Positions 35,144-44,097 of a DNA stretch of 64,000 nucleotides are shown here, in pieces. The position numbers and the translations under genes were made by a program. Origin of the DNA: Salinispora arenicola. GTDB lineage: Bacteria; Actinomycetota; Actinomycetes; Mycobacteriales; Micromonosporaceae. Position 1 is the first letter of the stretch. Every line of letters begins with the position of its first letter. The notes beneath the pieces were generated by a model. The model had not been told where the DNA came from, made no database searches, and saw only the letters and a list, made by a program, of their open reading frames with translations. The stretch lies in the NCBI RefSeq assembly GCF_006716065.1, contig NZ_VFOL01000001.1, positions 1,302,001-1,366,000 of the forward strand. Reading direction: 5' to 3'.

Positions 35144-35450
35144 CGAGTTGGCCCTCCCGGTCTGCTACTGCCTCGAGCGGCTAGGCGACCGGCACCGGGT
35201 CAGGACGTGGTCGGCGAGTCGCCCTCGCCACGTCCTCGACCGGACCGGTCGACGACCTTGCTCCGCTCGGTCGTGCAGTGCAGCCTACGCGCAAGGTTAC
35301 CCAGCAGTAACGTGACGCATATCGCACCCCGAGCCGCACCGACCTGCGCCACACCCTAGGGTGCCGCGCCCGGACTCGCTGGTCGGGGCCGGGTCGACCG
35401 AGCTCGCTACGCTGACGCACCGACTCGGGCCGGCGCAGATCAGCGCGCGG

Positions 35451-35714
35451 TCAACGCCAGCGGGAAAGCAGGATCAAGGAGCCGACCATCGCACCGAAGC
35501 CCACCGCGAGGTTCCAGTAACCCCACGACATGACCGGGTACGCCTGCTCGGAGAGGTAGTAGACCACCAGCCAGCCGATGCCGGCGACGATGAGCGAGAC
35601 CGCCGTGGCCGGCAACCATACCGGGCTAGGCTTGCGCGTCGCCGCCGTCGCCGTCGGACGCACGTCCGTCGGCGGGGTGTACACCTTCTTCTTGCGGACC
35701 TGAGACTTGGGCAC
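35451..35714 (-). CDS. crgA: CrgA, septation inhibitor / divisome membrane protein
   Basis: An 87 aa protein with a basic cytoplasmic N-terminus (MPKSQVRKKKVYTPP) and two membrane helices (VWLPATAVSLIVAGIGWLVV, and WNLAVGFGAMVGSLILLSRW). This fits CrgA, which recruits or tunes FtsZ and penicillin-binding proteins at the septum in actinobacteria. GTG 35714 is chosen for its GGAG box and because CrgA begins with this basic sequence. It is divergent from the DUF881 gene, as in mycobacteria and streptomycetes. Confidence 0.93.
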   Translation of the reverse strand: MPKSQVRKKKVYTPPTDVRPTATAATRKPSPVWLPATAVSLIVAGIGWLVVYYLSEQAYPVMSWGYWNLAVGFGAMVGSLILLSRWR

Positions 35715-35899
35715 GACGCTCTCCAGAGGGGGTGACGACCTCGTCCGGCCTGACAACCGGGCGCGAGGGCGACGGTCCTTGGCCAATAATGTTCGACAGC
35801 TAGCGTAGTCCGGAAGACCCGTTCAGGCCACGAAAGGGTCTTCTCCGATACCCAGAGGGGTCATCGGCGGGCTGGCACGCGACTAGGGGAGGGAACCCC

Positions 35900-36703
35900 G
35901 TGGAGTACACGTCCGGCGCGGCCTCCTGGAAGAAGGCGCTCCGGCGAGCCGCCGCTGCCCTCGTGCAGCGCCCGCGGCGGCGCCGATTCGGGTGGCCGGT
36001 CGGCGTACCGTTGATCGCCGCCGCGGCCGGACTGCTCTTCACCACCACCGCCACCACCGCCGGAGGCACCACCCTTCGCGAGGACCGGCGTCCCCAGCTC
36101 AACCAGCTCATCCAGGACCGCCGCGCCGAGGTCGTGGCAAGTGAGCAGCAGGCGGCGGCGCTGCGCGCGAGAGTCGAGGCCTACACCAGCGCCCTGGCCG
36201 GTTCCGATGGGACGATCCAGAAGCAGCAGGCCCGCGCAGCGGCCAGCCGGGAGGCCGCCGGTTTCACCGCCCTCACCGGCCAGGCGGTGACCGTGGAGCT
36301 CGACGACGCGCCGCGCCGCAGCGACGGCAGCCTGCCCACGGGTGCCACCAACGACGACCTGGTGGTTCACCAGGGTGACGTGCAGGCGGTGGTGAACGCT
36401 CTCTGGGCCGGCGGCGCGGAGGCGATGTCAATCATGGATGTCCGCGTTCTCGCCACCAGCGCGGTACGCTGCGTCGGTAACACCCTGCTACTCCACGGCC
36501 GGGTGTATTCCCCTCCATTCAAGATCGTAGCGATCGGTGACCCCGCCTCCCTCGAGCGGGCTCTCGCCGAGTCCGAGGGAGTCCGGTTGTTCAGGGATCT
36601 GGCGAACACCTACGAGCTGGGCTATAACCAGACCGTCTCCACGGTGACGGTGCCGGAATTCGACGGTTCAGCCGCGCTCCGTGCCGCGACGGTGCCCGAA
36701 TGA
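35900..36703 (+). CDS. DUF881-family membrane protein
   Basis: A 267 aa protein with one N-terminal membrane helix ([20 protein letters not shown]), a coiled-coil segment ([20 protein letters not shown] onward) and an extracellular DUF881 domain ([53 protein letters not shown]). DUF881 genes sit between crgA and trpG in mycobacteria, matching this position. Function is unknown, probably at the divisome or wall. Its stop overlaps the sortase start by four bases (ATGA). Confidence 0.9.
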   Translation: MEYTSGAASWKKALRRAAAALVQRPRRRRFGWPVGVPLIAAAAGLLFTTTATTAGGTTLREDRRPQLNQLIQDRRAEVVASEQQAAALRARVEAYTSALAGSDGTIQKQQARAAASREAAGFTALTGQAVTVELDDAPRRSDGSLPTGATNDDLVVHQGDVQAVVNALWAGGAEAMSIMDVRVLATSAVRCVGNTLLLHGRVYSPPFKIVAIGDPASLERALAESEGVRLFRDLANTYELGYNQTVSTVTVPEFDGSAALRAATVPE

Positions 36704-38355
36704 CCAGGGCGCCAGACGGCTGGCAACACGATCGGGGCGACGACCCGACGGCCTTCATCCCGAAGGTGGAGCACCCCTGGCAACAGCCCACGCACGACCC
36801 GGAGCAGCCGTCAGCTCAGCTGGATCCGCCACCCCAGTCAGGCCCGCCGAGCCACCCACCGCGGTCAACCGCCGCATCAGCGCGCCCGGCCTCCCCGCCA
36901 GGCGCACCGCCACCACGCTCGGCGCACCAGCCGACCGGGCACCGACCCGACCTGCCGCCACCGTCGGGACCACCGCCACCGCCGGGTCCGCCAGCACCAC
37001 CGGCACACGCGACCACCCCTACCTACACCCACCCGGCCGGCCCGACGTTCGACACTCGGCGCCCACCCGCGTCCGAAAAACCGCCGGCACCCCACCAGCC
37101 GCCCGCGGCCCACCGCGATCTCGGGCCCGAACCCCCGTCCCACACCCCGGGAACGGCCACCCCGACACCGTCACCACACGATCGCCGCCACCACCCGGGC
37201 TCGGAACCGCGGATCGACCCGGCCCCGCCGACGTGGGACCACACCCCACAGACGGCTGACGCTCCGACCGCGCTGATCCCCGCGACACCGCTGCGGAGCG
37301 CCACCCCGGGTGGCAGCACGGTCACCGGCACCAACCAGGGCACCGCAGCCCCCACCGATCCGACTGGCACCACCACCGACGCCGCGCCGCCGCCCTCCAG
37401 GCCCACGGCGACGACATCGCCGGCCAGCCCGACCGACCCGGCAGCCACCGCACTCATCCCGCGTGTCGTGACCCGGACACCCCCCACCCACGACTCCACC
37501 GCCCTGATGGGCGCTGTGCCCCGAACGTCCCAGGGCGCGGAGCACACGGCCGACGCCACCGCGCCGGAGACGGCCGAGCCGCGCCGGGGCGAGCGGGTTG
37601 TCAAACTGCGCCCCGAGCAGTCCGCCGATGGTTACAAGAGCGTCTACTCCGAGCTGACCCGACCGACGCTCACATCCCGGCTACGCACCGGCGTCCGGGC
37701 AGCCGGGGAGATACTCATCACGTTCGGCATGGTGGTCCTCCTTTTCGCCGGGTACGAGATCTGGGGAAAGTCGGTGATCGTCAACGCCCACCAGGACGAC
37801 CTCAGCCAGCAGCTCGCCGAGGCGTGGGGCCCCACCGGCGACCCGACCGTCACGCCCTCCGCCACTTCCTCCTCCGCCCCCGTCCCCGCCCCGCAGACCG
37901 TCCAGGGCACCCCGATCGCCGGGCTCTACATCCCCAGGCTGAACAAGAGTTGGATCGTGGTCGAGGGGATAACCCAAAAGGACCTCCGGTACGCCCCAGG
38001 CCACTACCCGACAAGCGCCCTCCCCGGCCAGCTCGGCAACTTCTCCATCGCCGGGCACCGGAACCGGGCCACCTTCTGGCGACTTGACGAGCTGGACGAG
38101 GGCGATGTGATCGTCGCCGAGGATCGAAACGAGTGGCACGTCTACCGCGTCACCCGAAACCACATCGTCAGACCGAGCCAGGTGGAGGTGGTGGCGCCGG
38201 TTCCCGGCGAGCCGGACGCAAAACCGACCACCGCAATGCTCACCCTGACCACCTGCCACCCCAAGTTCGACAACTACGAACGCCTGATCATCCACGCGAA
38301 GCTGGACCGGACACAGGCCAAGTCGGCGGGTCGTCCAGCGGAACTGGGGGGCTGA
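36700..38355 (+). CDS. class E sortase with long Pro/Thr-rich N-terminus
   Basis: A 551 aa protein. Residues 1-290 are low-complexity Pro/Thr/Ala sequence. A membrane helix follows ([19 protein letters not shown], about 340-358), then the sortase domain: [34 protein letters not shown] (catalytic His), and [20 protein letters not shown], with the TLxTC catalytic Cys and a downstream Arg. The class E type fits actinobacteria and attaches LAXTG-bearing proteins to the wall. The very long disordered N-terminus is unusual for sortases. It is coupled to the DUF881 gene and followed after four bases by a small membrane protein. Confidence 0.88.
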   Translation: MTRAPDGWQHDRGDDPTAFIPKVEHPWQQPTHDPEQPSAQLDPPPQSGPPSHPPRSTAASARPASPPGAPPPRSAHQPTGHRPDLPPPSGPPPPPGPPAPPAHATTPTYTHPAGPTFDTRRPPASEKPPAPHQPPAAHRDLGPEPPSHTPGTATPTPSPHDRRHHPGSEPRIDPAPPTWDHTPQTADAPTALIPATPLRSATPGGSTVTGTNQGTAAPTDPTGTTTDAAPPPSRPTATTSPASPTDPAATALIPRVVTRTPPTHDSTALMGAVPRTSQGAEHTADATAPETAEPRRGERVVKLRPEQSADGYKSVYSELTRPTLTSRLRTGVRAAGEILITFGMVVLLFAGYEIWGKSVIVNAHQDDLSQQLAEAWGPTGDPTVTPSATSSSAPVPAPQTVQGTPIAGLYIPRLNKSWIVVEGITQKDLRYAPGHYPTSALPGQLGNFSIAGHRNRATFWRLDELDEGDVIVAEDRNEWHVYRVTRNHIVRPSQVEVVAPVPGEPDAKPTTAMLTLTTCHPKFDNYERLIIHAKLDRTQAKSAGRPAELGG

Positions 38356-38359
38356 GGAG

Positions 38360-38644
38360 ATGTACGCCTGGATCTGGCGCAAGCTGCCGTTCGGGCTGCC
38401 GGGCAAGCTGGCCGGCAGCGTACTGTTGGCGGCGGTCACGGTCACACTGCTCTGGTTCGTGGTCTTCCCCTGGGCCGAGCCGCTGCTGCCCTTCGACGAC
38501 GTGCAGGTCACCAACCCGGCTGGTCCCGGGGATCCGGGTGCGCCCGGCCCGCTGCCCGGTGAAGGGCAGACCCCGACCGAGGACGGGCACGACCTGCCCT
38601 ACGACACGGACGAGAACAACCCGCCGCCCTCACCGGAAGAGTGA
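38360..38644 (+). CDS. small single-pass membrane protein between sortase and trpG
   Basis: A 94 aa protein: MYAWIWRKLPFGLPGKLAGS, then one helix (VLLAAVTVTLLWFVVFPWAE) and an acidic Pro-rich outer tail (GEGQTPTEDGHDLPYDTDEN). It starts five bases after the sortase stop with AGGAG overlapping that junction and ends three bases before trpG, so it belongs to the same transcript. Similar short proteins occur at this locus in Micromonosporaceae and Streptomyces (from memory). Function unknown. Confidence 0.78.
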   Translation: MYAWIWRKLPFGLPGKLAGSVLLAAVTVTLLWFVVFPWAEPLLPFDDVQVTNPAGPGDPGAPGPLPGEGQTPTEDGHDLPYDTDENNPPPSPEE

Positions 38645-38647
38645 CTC

Positions 38648-39298
38648 GTGCGCATCCTGGTCATTGACAACTACGACTCGTTCGTCTTCAACCTGGTGCA
38701 GTACCTGGGTCAGCTGGGAGCAGACTGCGAGGTACGCCGCAACGACGAGATCAGCGTCGCGGAGGTCGGGAAGGCGAACGCGGACGGCGTCCTGCTCTCA
38801 CCCGGCCCGGGTAGCCCGGATCGCGCCGGCATCTGCCTGGATGTGATCAGGGACTACGCTGGCGTGCTGCCTCTCTTCGGTGTCTGCCTCGGGCACCAGG
38901 CGATCGGGGAGGCGTTCGGCGCCACTGTCGCCCGGGCCTCGGAACTGCTGCATGGCAAGACCTCCGAGGTCCGGCACCACGACGTTGGTGTGCTGGCCGG
39001 TCTACCGGAGCGGTTCACCGCGACCCGATACCACTCGCTCACCCTCCTGCCGGAGACGCTGCCAGACGAGTTGGAGGTCACCGGCTGGACCGACTCGGGC
39101 GTGGTGATGGCGATGCGCCACCGGACGCTGCCGATCGAGGGCGTGCAGTTCCACCCCGAGTCGGTCCTGACCGAGGGCGGGCACCTCATGCTGGCGAACT
39201 GGCTGGCGTCCTGTGGCTACCCAGAGGCGCTGGAGCGCGCCCCCTCGTTGGCGGCCGAGGTCGATGTGCGCCGGCGCACCGCATTCAGCCCCACGTGA
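38648..39298 (+). CDS. trpG: anthranilate/aminodeoxychorismate synthase glutamine amidotransferase
   Basis: A 216 aa class I glutamine amidotransferase supplying ammonia to chorismate-utilising synthases (TrpE or PabB). The triad is the Cys in FGVCLGHQAI and the His-Glu pair in GVQFHPESVLTEGG. ILVIDNYDSFVFNLVQYLG and LLSPGPGSPDRAGIC are diagnostic. The symbol could equally be pabA, since actinobacterial members can serve both pathways. It starts at GTG 38648. It is convergent with pknB, as in mycobacteria. Confidence 0.92.
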   Translation: MRILVIDNYDSFVFNLVQYLGQLGADCEVRRNDEISVAEVGKANADGVLLSPGPGSPDRAGICLDVIRDYAGVLPLFGVCLGHQAIGEAFGATVARASELLHGKTSEVRHHDVGVLAGLPERFTATRYHSLTLLPETLPDELEVTGWTDSGVVMAMRHRTLPIEGVQFHPESVLTEGGHLMLANWLASCGYPEALERAPSLAAEVDVRRRTAFSPT

Positions 39299-39342
39299 CC
39301 GGCGTCCAGGTCCGCATCCCCGCACAACTCCGTACGGCCCCG

Positions 39343-41157
39343 TCAGCGTGCCGGATGGCGGGCCGGGAGTGAGGTCGGCAGGGGCACGCCGCCCCCTCCG
39401 CCGCCATCGGGCGGCTCGGTCGGCTCCGGTGACGGCGACTCGGTCGGCTCCGGCGACGGCGACTCGGTCGGCTCCTCGGCGACCGTCACCGTGATGGTGA
39501 CCCGCTTGCCCTTCTGGAGCTTGGTGTTCGGGCGCGGGTCCTGCTTCGTCACCCGGCCCTCCTCGCCCGGCGGCACCGGATCGCCGGACCTGACTCTGAC
39601 CTGGTATCCGGCGTCCTCGAGTTCCTCCTTGGCGTCGTTGACGTAGGAGTTCACGACGTTCGGCACAGTGCCGACGTTGCCCCGGGAGACGGTCAGCGTG
39701 ACTTCCTCACCCTCGGCTACCTGGGCACCCTCCTCCGGCGATACCCGGAGGACGGTGTCCTTCGGCGCTCCGTCGTCGACCTCGGCACGCTTGACCGTGA
39801 AGCCGGCATTCTCCAGCTGCCGCTTTGCGTTCTCGAAGGTGGTGCCGACCAGGGTGTCCGGGATCTTCGCCGTCGCCGGCCCAGCACAGATGTAGACGGT
39901 GACGACCTCGTTTGGTTGCAGGCGGGTGCCCTGGCCCGGTTCCTGGTTGGCCACCCGCCCCTGGACGCAGTCGTTGTTGCGGACCTCGGTGCCGGTGTCC
40001 GGTGCCAGGTTGGCCCGCTGAATCGCGGCGAACGCCTCGGCCTGGGTCAGCCCGGTCACCTGTGGAACCGTGGCCTGCTCGGGCGTGTCCGGCAGTCCAA
40101 ACCGGGCGGCAGCGAGCGCGACCACCGCGAGTACGCCGAGCGCGACAAAAGCGGCGATCAGCCATGACGAGGCCCGGCGTCGGCGTGGATCCCCGACCCG
40201 GGCCGGGATCCGTTGGGTATAGGGACCGGACGCGGTGGGTGGGTATCCGGCACCGGCTGGGGCGACCTGGGTGGTCTCGTCCTGCCGTAGGACCGGGGTC
40301 GCCATGACCGGCCGTCCGGCGGCGGCGCGCAGCAGGTCCGCCCGCATTTCGCCGGCGCTCTGGTAGCGGTTGAGCGGGTTCTTCGACAGCGCCTTGAGGA
40401 TGATCGCATCGACCGCCGGGGGGACCTCCGGGTTGAGGTCGCTAGGCGTCGGCGGCGCCTCCCGGACATGCTGGTACGCGACGCTGACCGGGCTGTCCCC
40501 GACGAACGGTGGGTGCCCGCAGAGCAGTTCGAAGAGCACGCAGCCGGCTGCGTAGACATCCGAGCGGGCGTCCACCGACTCGCCCCGGGCCTGTTCGGGG
40601 GAGAGGTACTGGGCGGTGCCGATCACGGCGCTGGTCTGCGTCATCGTGGTCGCGCCGCTGGCCAGCGCCCGGGCGATACCGAAATCCATCACCTTGACCT
40701 GGCCGGTCTGGGTGAGCATGACGTTGCCGGGCTTGATGTCCCGGTGAATGATGCCGTGCCGGTGGCTGAACTCGAGCGCCGCGCACATGTCGGCGCAAAT
40801 CTCCAACGCCCGGCGCGGCTGGAGCCGCCCCTCGCCGCCCAGTACCTCCTTCAGGGTCCGCCCGTTGACGAACTCCATGACGATGAAGGGCAGGGTCTCG
40901 CCGGTCGGTGCCTGTTCCTCACCGGTGTCGTAGACGGCGACGATGGCCGGGTGGTTGAGGGATGCGGCGTTCTGCGCCTCTCGCCGAAACCGCATCTGAA
41001 AGGTGGCGTCCCGGGCCAGGTCGGTTCGGAGCATCTTGATCGCGACGTCCCGACCGAGCCGCAGGTCACGACCACGATGCACCTCGGCCATGCCGCCGTA
41101 GCCAATAAGCTCGCCGACCTGGTACCTGCCACCGAGCAGGCGGGCCTGCGCTGTCAT
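39343..41157 (-). CDS. pknB: PknB-like Ser/Thr kinase with three PASTA domains
   Basis: A 604 aa transmembrane kinase. Residues 11-275 form the kinase domain: glycine loop IGYGGMAEVHRG, Lys in VAIKML, HRDIKPGNVML, DFGIA and a TSAVIGTAQYLSPEQ activation loop. A juxtamembrane linker leads to a helix (WLIAAFVALGVLAVVALAAA) and three PASTA units beginning ATVPQVTGL, AKIPDTLVG and GTVPNVVNS. Mycobacterial PknB has four. The tail is a repeated EPTESPSPEP and poly-Gly sequence. It senses muropeptides or lipid II and phosphorylates wall and division proteins. It is translationally coupled (ATGA) to pknA. Confidence 0.95.
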   Translation of the reverse strand: MTAQARLLGGRYQVGELIGYGGMAEVHRGRDLRLGRDVAIKMLRTDLARDATFQMRFRREAQNAASLNHPAIVAVYDTGEEQAPTGETLPFIVMEFVNGRTLKEVLGGEGRLQPRRALEICADMCAALEFSHRHGIIHRDIKPGNVMLTQTGQVKVMDFGIARALASGATTMTQTSAVIGTAQYLSPEQARGESVDARSDVYAAGCVLFELLCGHPPFVGDSPVSVAYQHVREAPPTPSDLNPEVPPAVDAIILKALSKNPLNRYQSAGEMRADLLRAAAGRPVMATPVLRQDETTQVAPAGAGYPPTASGPYTQRIPARVGDPRRRRASSWLIAAFVALGVLAVVALAAARFGLPDTPEQATVPQVTGLTQAEAFAAIQRANLAPDTGTEVRNNDCVQGRVANQEPGQGTRLQPNEVVTVYICAGPATAKIPDTLVGTTFENAKRQLENAGFTVKRAEVDDGAPKDTVLRVSPEEGAQVAEGEEVTLTVSRGNVGTVPNVVNSYVNDAKEELEDAGYQVRVRSGDPVPPGEEGRVTKQDPRPNTKLQKGKRVTITVTVAEEPTESPSPEPTESPSPEPTEPPDGGGGGGVPLPTSLPARHPAR

Positions 41158-42584
41158 CGCGTCTGTCGTCCTTCGCTCGTCGTCGTCTCATCGCCGCCCG
41201 TCCGGGGCAGTTGCTGTCGACGGTACGACGTTCCAACTGGATCGTCACGGCCGTCCAGCCGGAGCTCGCTGGACGTCCCCGTCCGCCGCGCCGGCACGCC
41301 GGAGGGCCCGGCCTGGTTCGACTGTCGCAGGATGAAGGAAACCATGCCGAAGCAGGCCAGGACCAGCACGGCCAAAAGGATGGCGAGGAACACCGTGCCG
41401 AGGCGGGATCGGCGTGGTGGCGGAGCAGGAACCGGGGCGTATCCGGGTCGGGCCGATGCCGGCGCGGCGGCTGCAACCCGTGGCCACCCTGGCTGGGGAC
41501 GCGGAGCCAGCGCCGGGGCTGGCGGTCGGGATGCCTGCGGCGCCACCACGGGCGGCCGGGTCGGCTGCGGTACCGCAACCGACGGCCGGCAGGGCTGCGG
41601 CGGCGCCACCATCGGCGGGCCGGACGGTTGCGGCGCCACGATCGGCGGGCGGGATGCTCGCGGTGGGCGGGCAACGGCCGGTGGCGGCACCTTGGCCCGG
41701 CCCGGCGCCGGTGAGGCCGGCGCCGCGGAAACCGGGCGGGCCCGGCCGGTTTCCCGGGCGAGCTGGGAGAGCTGGACCTTCAGCTGTCGGGTCACCCCGG
41801 CCAACGCCGCCGCGCTCTGCCAGCGGTCCGCCGGGTCCTTCGCCATGGCCCGCTCGACCACCACCCGCACCTGCGGTGGAATGTCAGCGGGCAACGACCG
41901 CGGAGTCTCCCGGACGTGCTGCATCGCGATCTCGAGCGGATTGTCGCCCTCGAAGGGCCGCCTCCCGGAGAGGCACTGGTACGCGACCACACCGAGGGCG
42001 TAGACGTCCGAGACGGGGGTGGCCACCGCACCGGTGGCCTGTTCCGGTGAGATGTACGAGGCGGTGCCGAGCACCGAGCCGGCGGCGGTGAGCTGGGCCA
42101 CCAGGTCGGATCGGGCGATACCGAAGTCGGTGAGCACCAGGGTGCCGTTCGGCCGCACGAGCAGGTTCCCGGGCTTCACGTCCCGGTGCACGATGCCCTC
42201 CAGGTGGGCGGCGTGCAACGCGTCAGCGGCCTGGGCGACGAGAGCCATCGTGCGGGCGGGGGTGAGCCGGCCGACCCGTTTCAGGGTGGCCGAGAGCGCG
42301 TCGCCCTCCACGTACTCCATCACCAGGAAGGCGATCTGCTGGTCGCTGCCGAAGTCGTAGATGTCCACCACGCCGGGATGGTTGATGGTGGCCATCGTGC
42401 GTGCCTCGCCCCGGAACCGTTCGGCGAAGTCGGGGTCGTCGAGCAGGGCCGGGAGCAGGCTTTTCACGGCCACGGTTCGACCGAGCACCTGATCGGTGCC
42501 GCGCCAGACGTCGCCCATGCCGCCACTGGCGATCCGCTCGTCGAGACGATAGCGGTTACCGAGCTTCACCCCGGGGCTGAGCAT
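41154..42584 (-). CDS. pknA: PknA-like Ser/Thr protein kinase
   Basis: A 476 aa transmembrane kinase. The kinase domain covers about residues 12-270: IASGGMGDVWRG, VAVKSLLP, VHRDVKPGNLLV, TDFGIARSD and VLGTASYISPEQ. A long Pro/Ala-rich linker (residues 290-400) precedes one helix (LGTVFLAILLAVLVLACFGM) and a short external tail without PASTA domains. The frame is open further upstream, but the ATG at 42584 lies one base after the pbpA stop and begins MLSPGVKLGNRYRLDERI, where family similarity begins. It works with PknB to control morphogenesis. Confidence 0.93.
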   Translation of the reverse strand: MLSPGVKLGNRYRLDERIASGGMGDVWRGTDQVLGRTVAVKSLLPALLDDPDFAERFRGEARTMATINHPGVVDIYDFGSDQQIAFLVMEYVEGDALSATLKRVGRLTPARTMALVAQAADALHAAHLEGIVHRDVKPGNLLVRPNGTLVLTDFGIARSDLVAQLTAAGSVLGTASYISPEQATGAVATPVSDVYALGVVAYQCLSGRRPFEGDNPLEIAMQHVRETPRSLPADIPPQVRVVVERAMAKDPADRWQSAAALAGVTRQLKVQLSQLARETGRARPVSAAPASPAPGRAKVPPPAVARPPRASRPPIVAPQPSGPPMVAPPQPCRPSVAVPQPTRPPVVAPQASRPPAPALAPRPQPGWPRVAAAAPASARPGYAPVPAPPPRRSRLGTVFLAILLAVLVLACFGMVSFILRQSNQAGPSGVPARRTGTSSELRLDGRDDPVGTSYRRQQLPRTGGDETTTSEGRQTR

Positions 42585-42585
42585 G

Positions 42586-44097
42586 TCAACGGCTCCCGGG
42601 GGAGGCGATCGCCGCCCGCATGATCTGCCCGGCGATCCGCGCGGCCTCGGCGCTGCCGCTGTCGCCGGCGCTCTCCAGCACGACGCAGACCGCGGACACC
42701 GGCTTGCCGTCCTTGTCGAGCGCGAAGCCGATGAACCAGCCGTGGGGAGGCTTGTCGCCGTCCTGTGCCGTACCGGTCTTTCCGCCAACGGTGTAGCCGC
42801 CGATCCGGGCGTTACGGCCGGTGCCGTTCTCGACCGCACTCACCATCATTGCCCGCAGATCCGCGGCGACCTCGCCACTGACGGGCTGGCGCAGCTCGCG
42901 TGGCTTGGTGGTGGGGTAGTAGTTGGTGGTGCGATCCGGGCCAAGGATCTGACTGACCAGGTACGGCGACATCTGGCGGCCGTCGTGGGCGACCGTGGCA
43001 GCGATCAGGGCGCCCTGGAGCGGAGTCATCCGCACGTCACGCTGGCCGATGGAAGACTGGGCGAGAGCAGCCGGGTCAACACTGCCGTCGGCGTTTTCCA
43101 TGCTGCCGGTCCGGCTGGTCGCGACCGATTCGCCGTCCTCACCGATCCGGCCGACGGACAGGTCATCCTCGTCCTGATCGAAGCCGAACTGCCGCGCCTT
43201 CTCCTTGAGCGTGTCCGCGCCCAGCCGCACACCGAGCTGGGCGAAGCCGGTGTTGCACGACTCGGTCACCGCGTTCATCAGGGTGACCTCTGCCTCCGGG
43301 CAGATGGAGGGGGCCGCGTTTCCGATCGGCTGGCCCGAGGTCGGGGGCGTCCAGCTCGGCCCAGCGGGGATCTTTGTCTCCGTCGTGACCCCGTTCTCCA
43401 GCGCGGCAGCGGCTGTCACGATCTTGAAGGTGGAGCCTGGTGGCAGCACCTCCTTGAGCACCCGGTTCTTCAGCGGGCCGTCCGGGTCCTGCTGCAACTC
43501 GTTGAACGCCGCCGTGGCCTCGTCCGTATCGTGGCTGGCGAGCGGGTCCGGATCGAAGCTCGGCATGGAGACCAGCGCCTGCACCGCCCCCGTACTCGGG
43601 TCGAGCGCGATGGCCGCGCCCTTCTTGACTCCCAGGCGGTTCTTCCGTAGTTGCTCGTACGCGACGTCCTGCGCCTGTTTGGAGATGGTGAGCAGGACAT
43701 TCGCACCGGCGGTCTCGTCGCCGGTGACCAGGTCCCGGAGCCGATCGCCGATGAGCCGATCGCTGGTGCCGGCCAGGAATTCGTTCTCCGACTCCTCGAT
43801 GCCGGTATCGGCCAGGTTGACCGGTTTGTAGCCAATGACGTGAGCGTACTTCGGGCCGCCCGGGTAGGTCCGCAGGTACTTGAGCTCCCCGCCGGTCTCC
43901 TTGCTGACCGCGAGCGCCGTGCCGCCAGCCTCGATGTTGCCGCGCTTGCGCTCGTATTCGGCGACCTGAACCCGGCCGTTGTAGTCGCTGTTGCGGTAGT
44001 CGTCGGCCTTGTAGGCCTGGATCCAGTTCAGGTTCGCGAACAGCAGTCCGAACAGGACAATCACGACGAGGCCGACACGACGCAGTGGTGCGTTCAC
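42586..44097 (-). CDS. pbpA: PbpA, class B penicillin-binding protein (transpeptidase)
   Basis: A 503 aa membrane-anchored D,D-transpeptidase. The N-terminal anchor is VGLVVIVLFGLLFANLNWIQ, then a pedestal domain containing RGNIEAGGTALAVS. The catalytic motifs are SxxK in LPPGSTFKIV, SxN in TESCNTGFAQ, and KTG in GGYTVGGKTGTAQ. It cross-links peptidoglycan, pairs with the RodA glycosyltransferase encoded next to it, and is a phosphorylation target of the adjacent kinases in mycobacteria. The start overlaps the rodA stop by four bases. Confidence 0.95.
   Translation of the reverse strand: MNAPLRRVGLVVIVLFGLLFANLNWIQAYKADDYRNSDYNGRVQVAEYERKRGNIEAGGTALAVSKETGGELKYLRTYPGGPKYAHVIGYKPVNLADTGIEESENEFLAGTSDRLIGDRLRDLVTGDETAGANVLLTISKQAQDVAYEQLRKNRLGVKKGAAIALDPSTGAVQALVSMPSFDPDPLASHDTDEATAAFNELQQDPDGPLKNRVLKEVLPPGSTFKIVTAAAALENGVTTETKIPAGPSWTPPTSGQPIGNAAPSICPEAEVTLMNAVTESCNTGFAQLGVRLGADTLKEKARQFGFDQDEDDLSVGRIGEDGESVATSRTGSMENADGSVDPAALAQSSIGQRDVRMTPLQGALIAATVAHDGRQMSPYLVSQILGPDRTTNYYPTTKPRELRQPVSGEVAADLRAMMVSAVENGTGRNARIGGYTVGGKTGTAQDGDKPPHGWFIGFALDKDGKPVSAVCVVLESAGDSGSAEAARIAGQIMRAAIASPGSR

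Noticed and set aside
36755..37604. Gly/Val-rich minus-strand frames opposite the sortase N-terminus
   Set aside because: Mirror of a Pro/Thr-rich coding region; no start signal, no domain.
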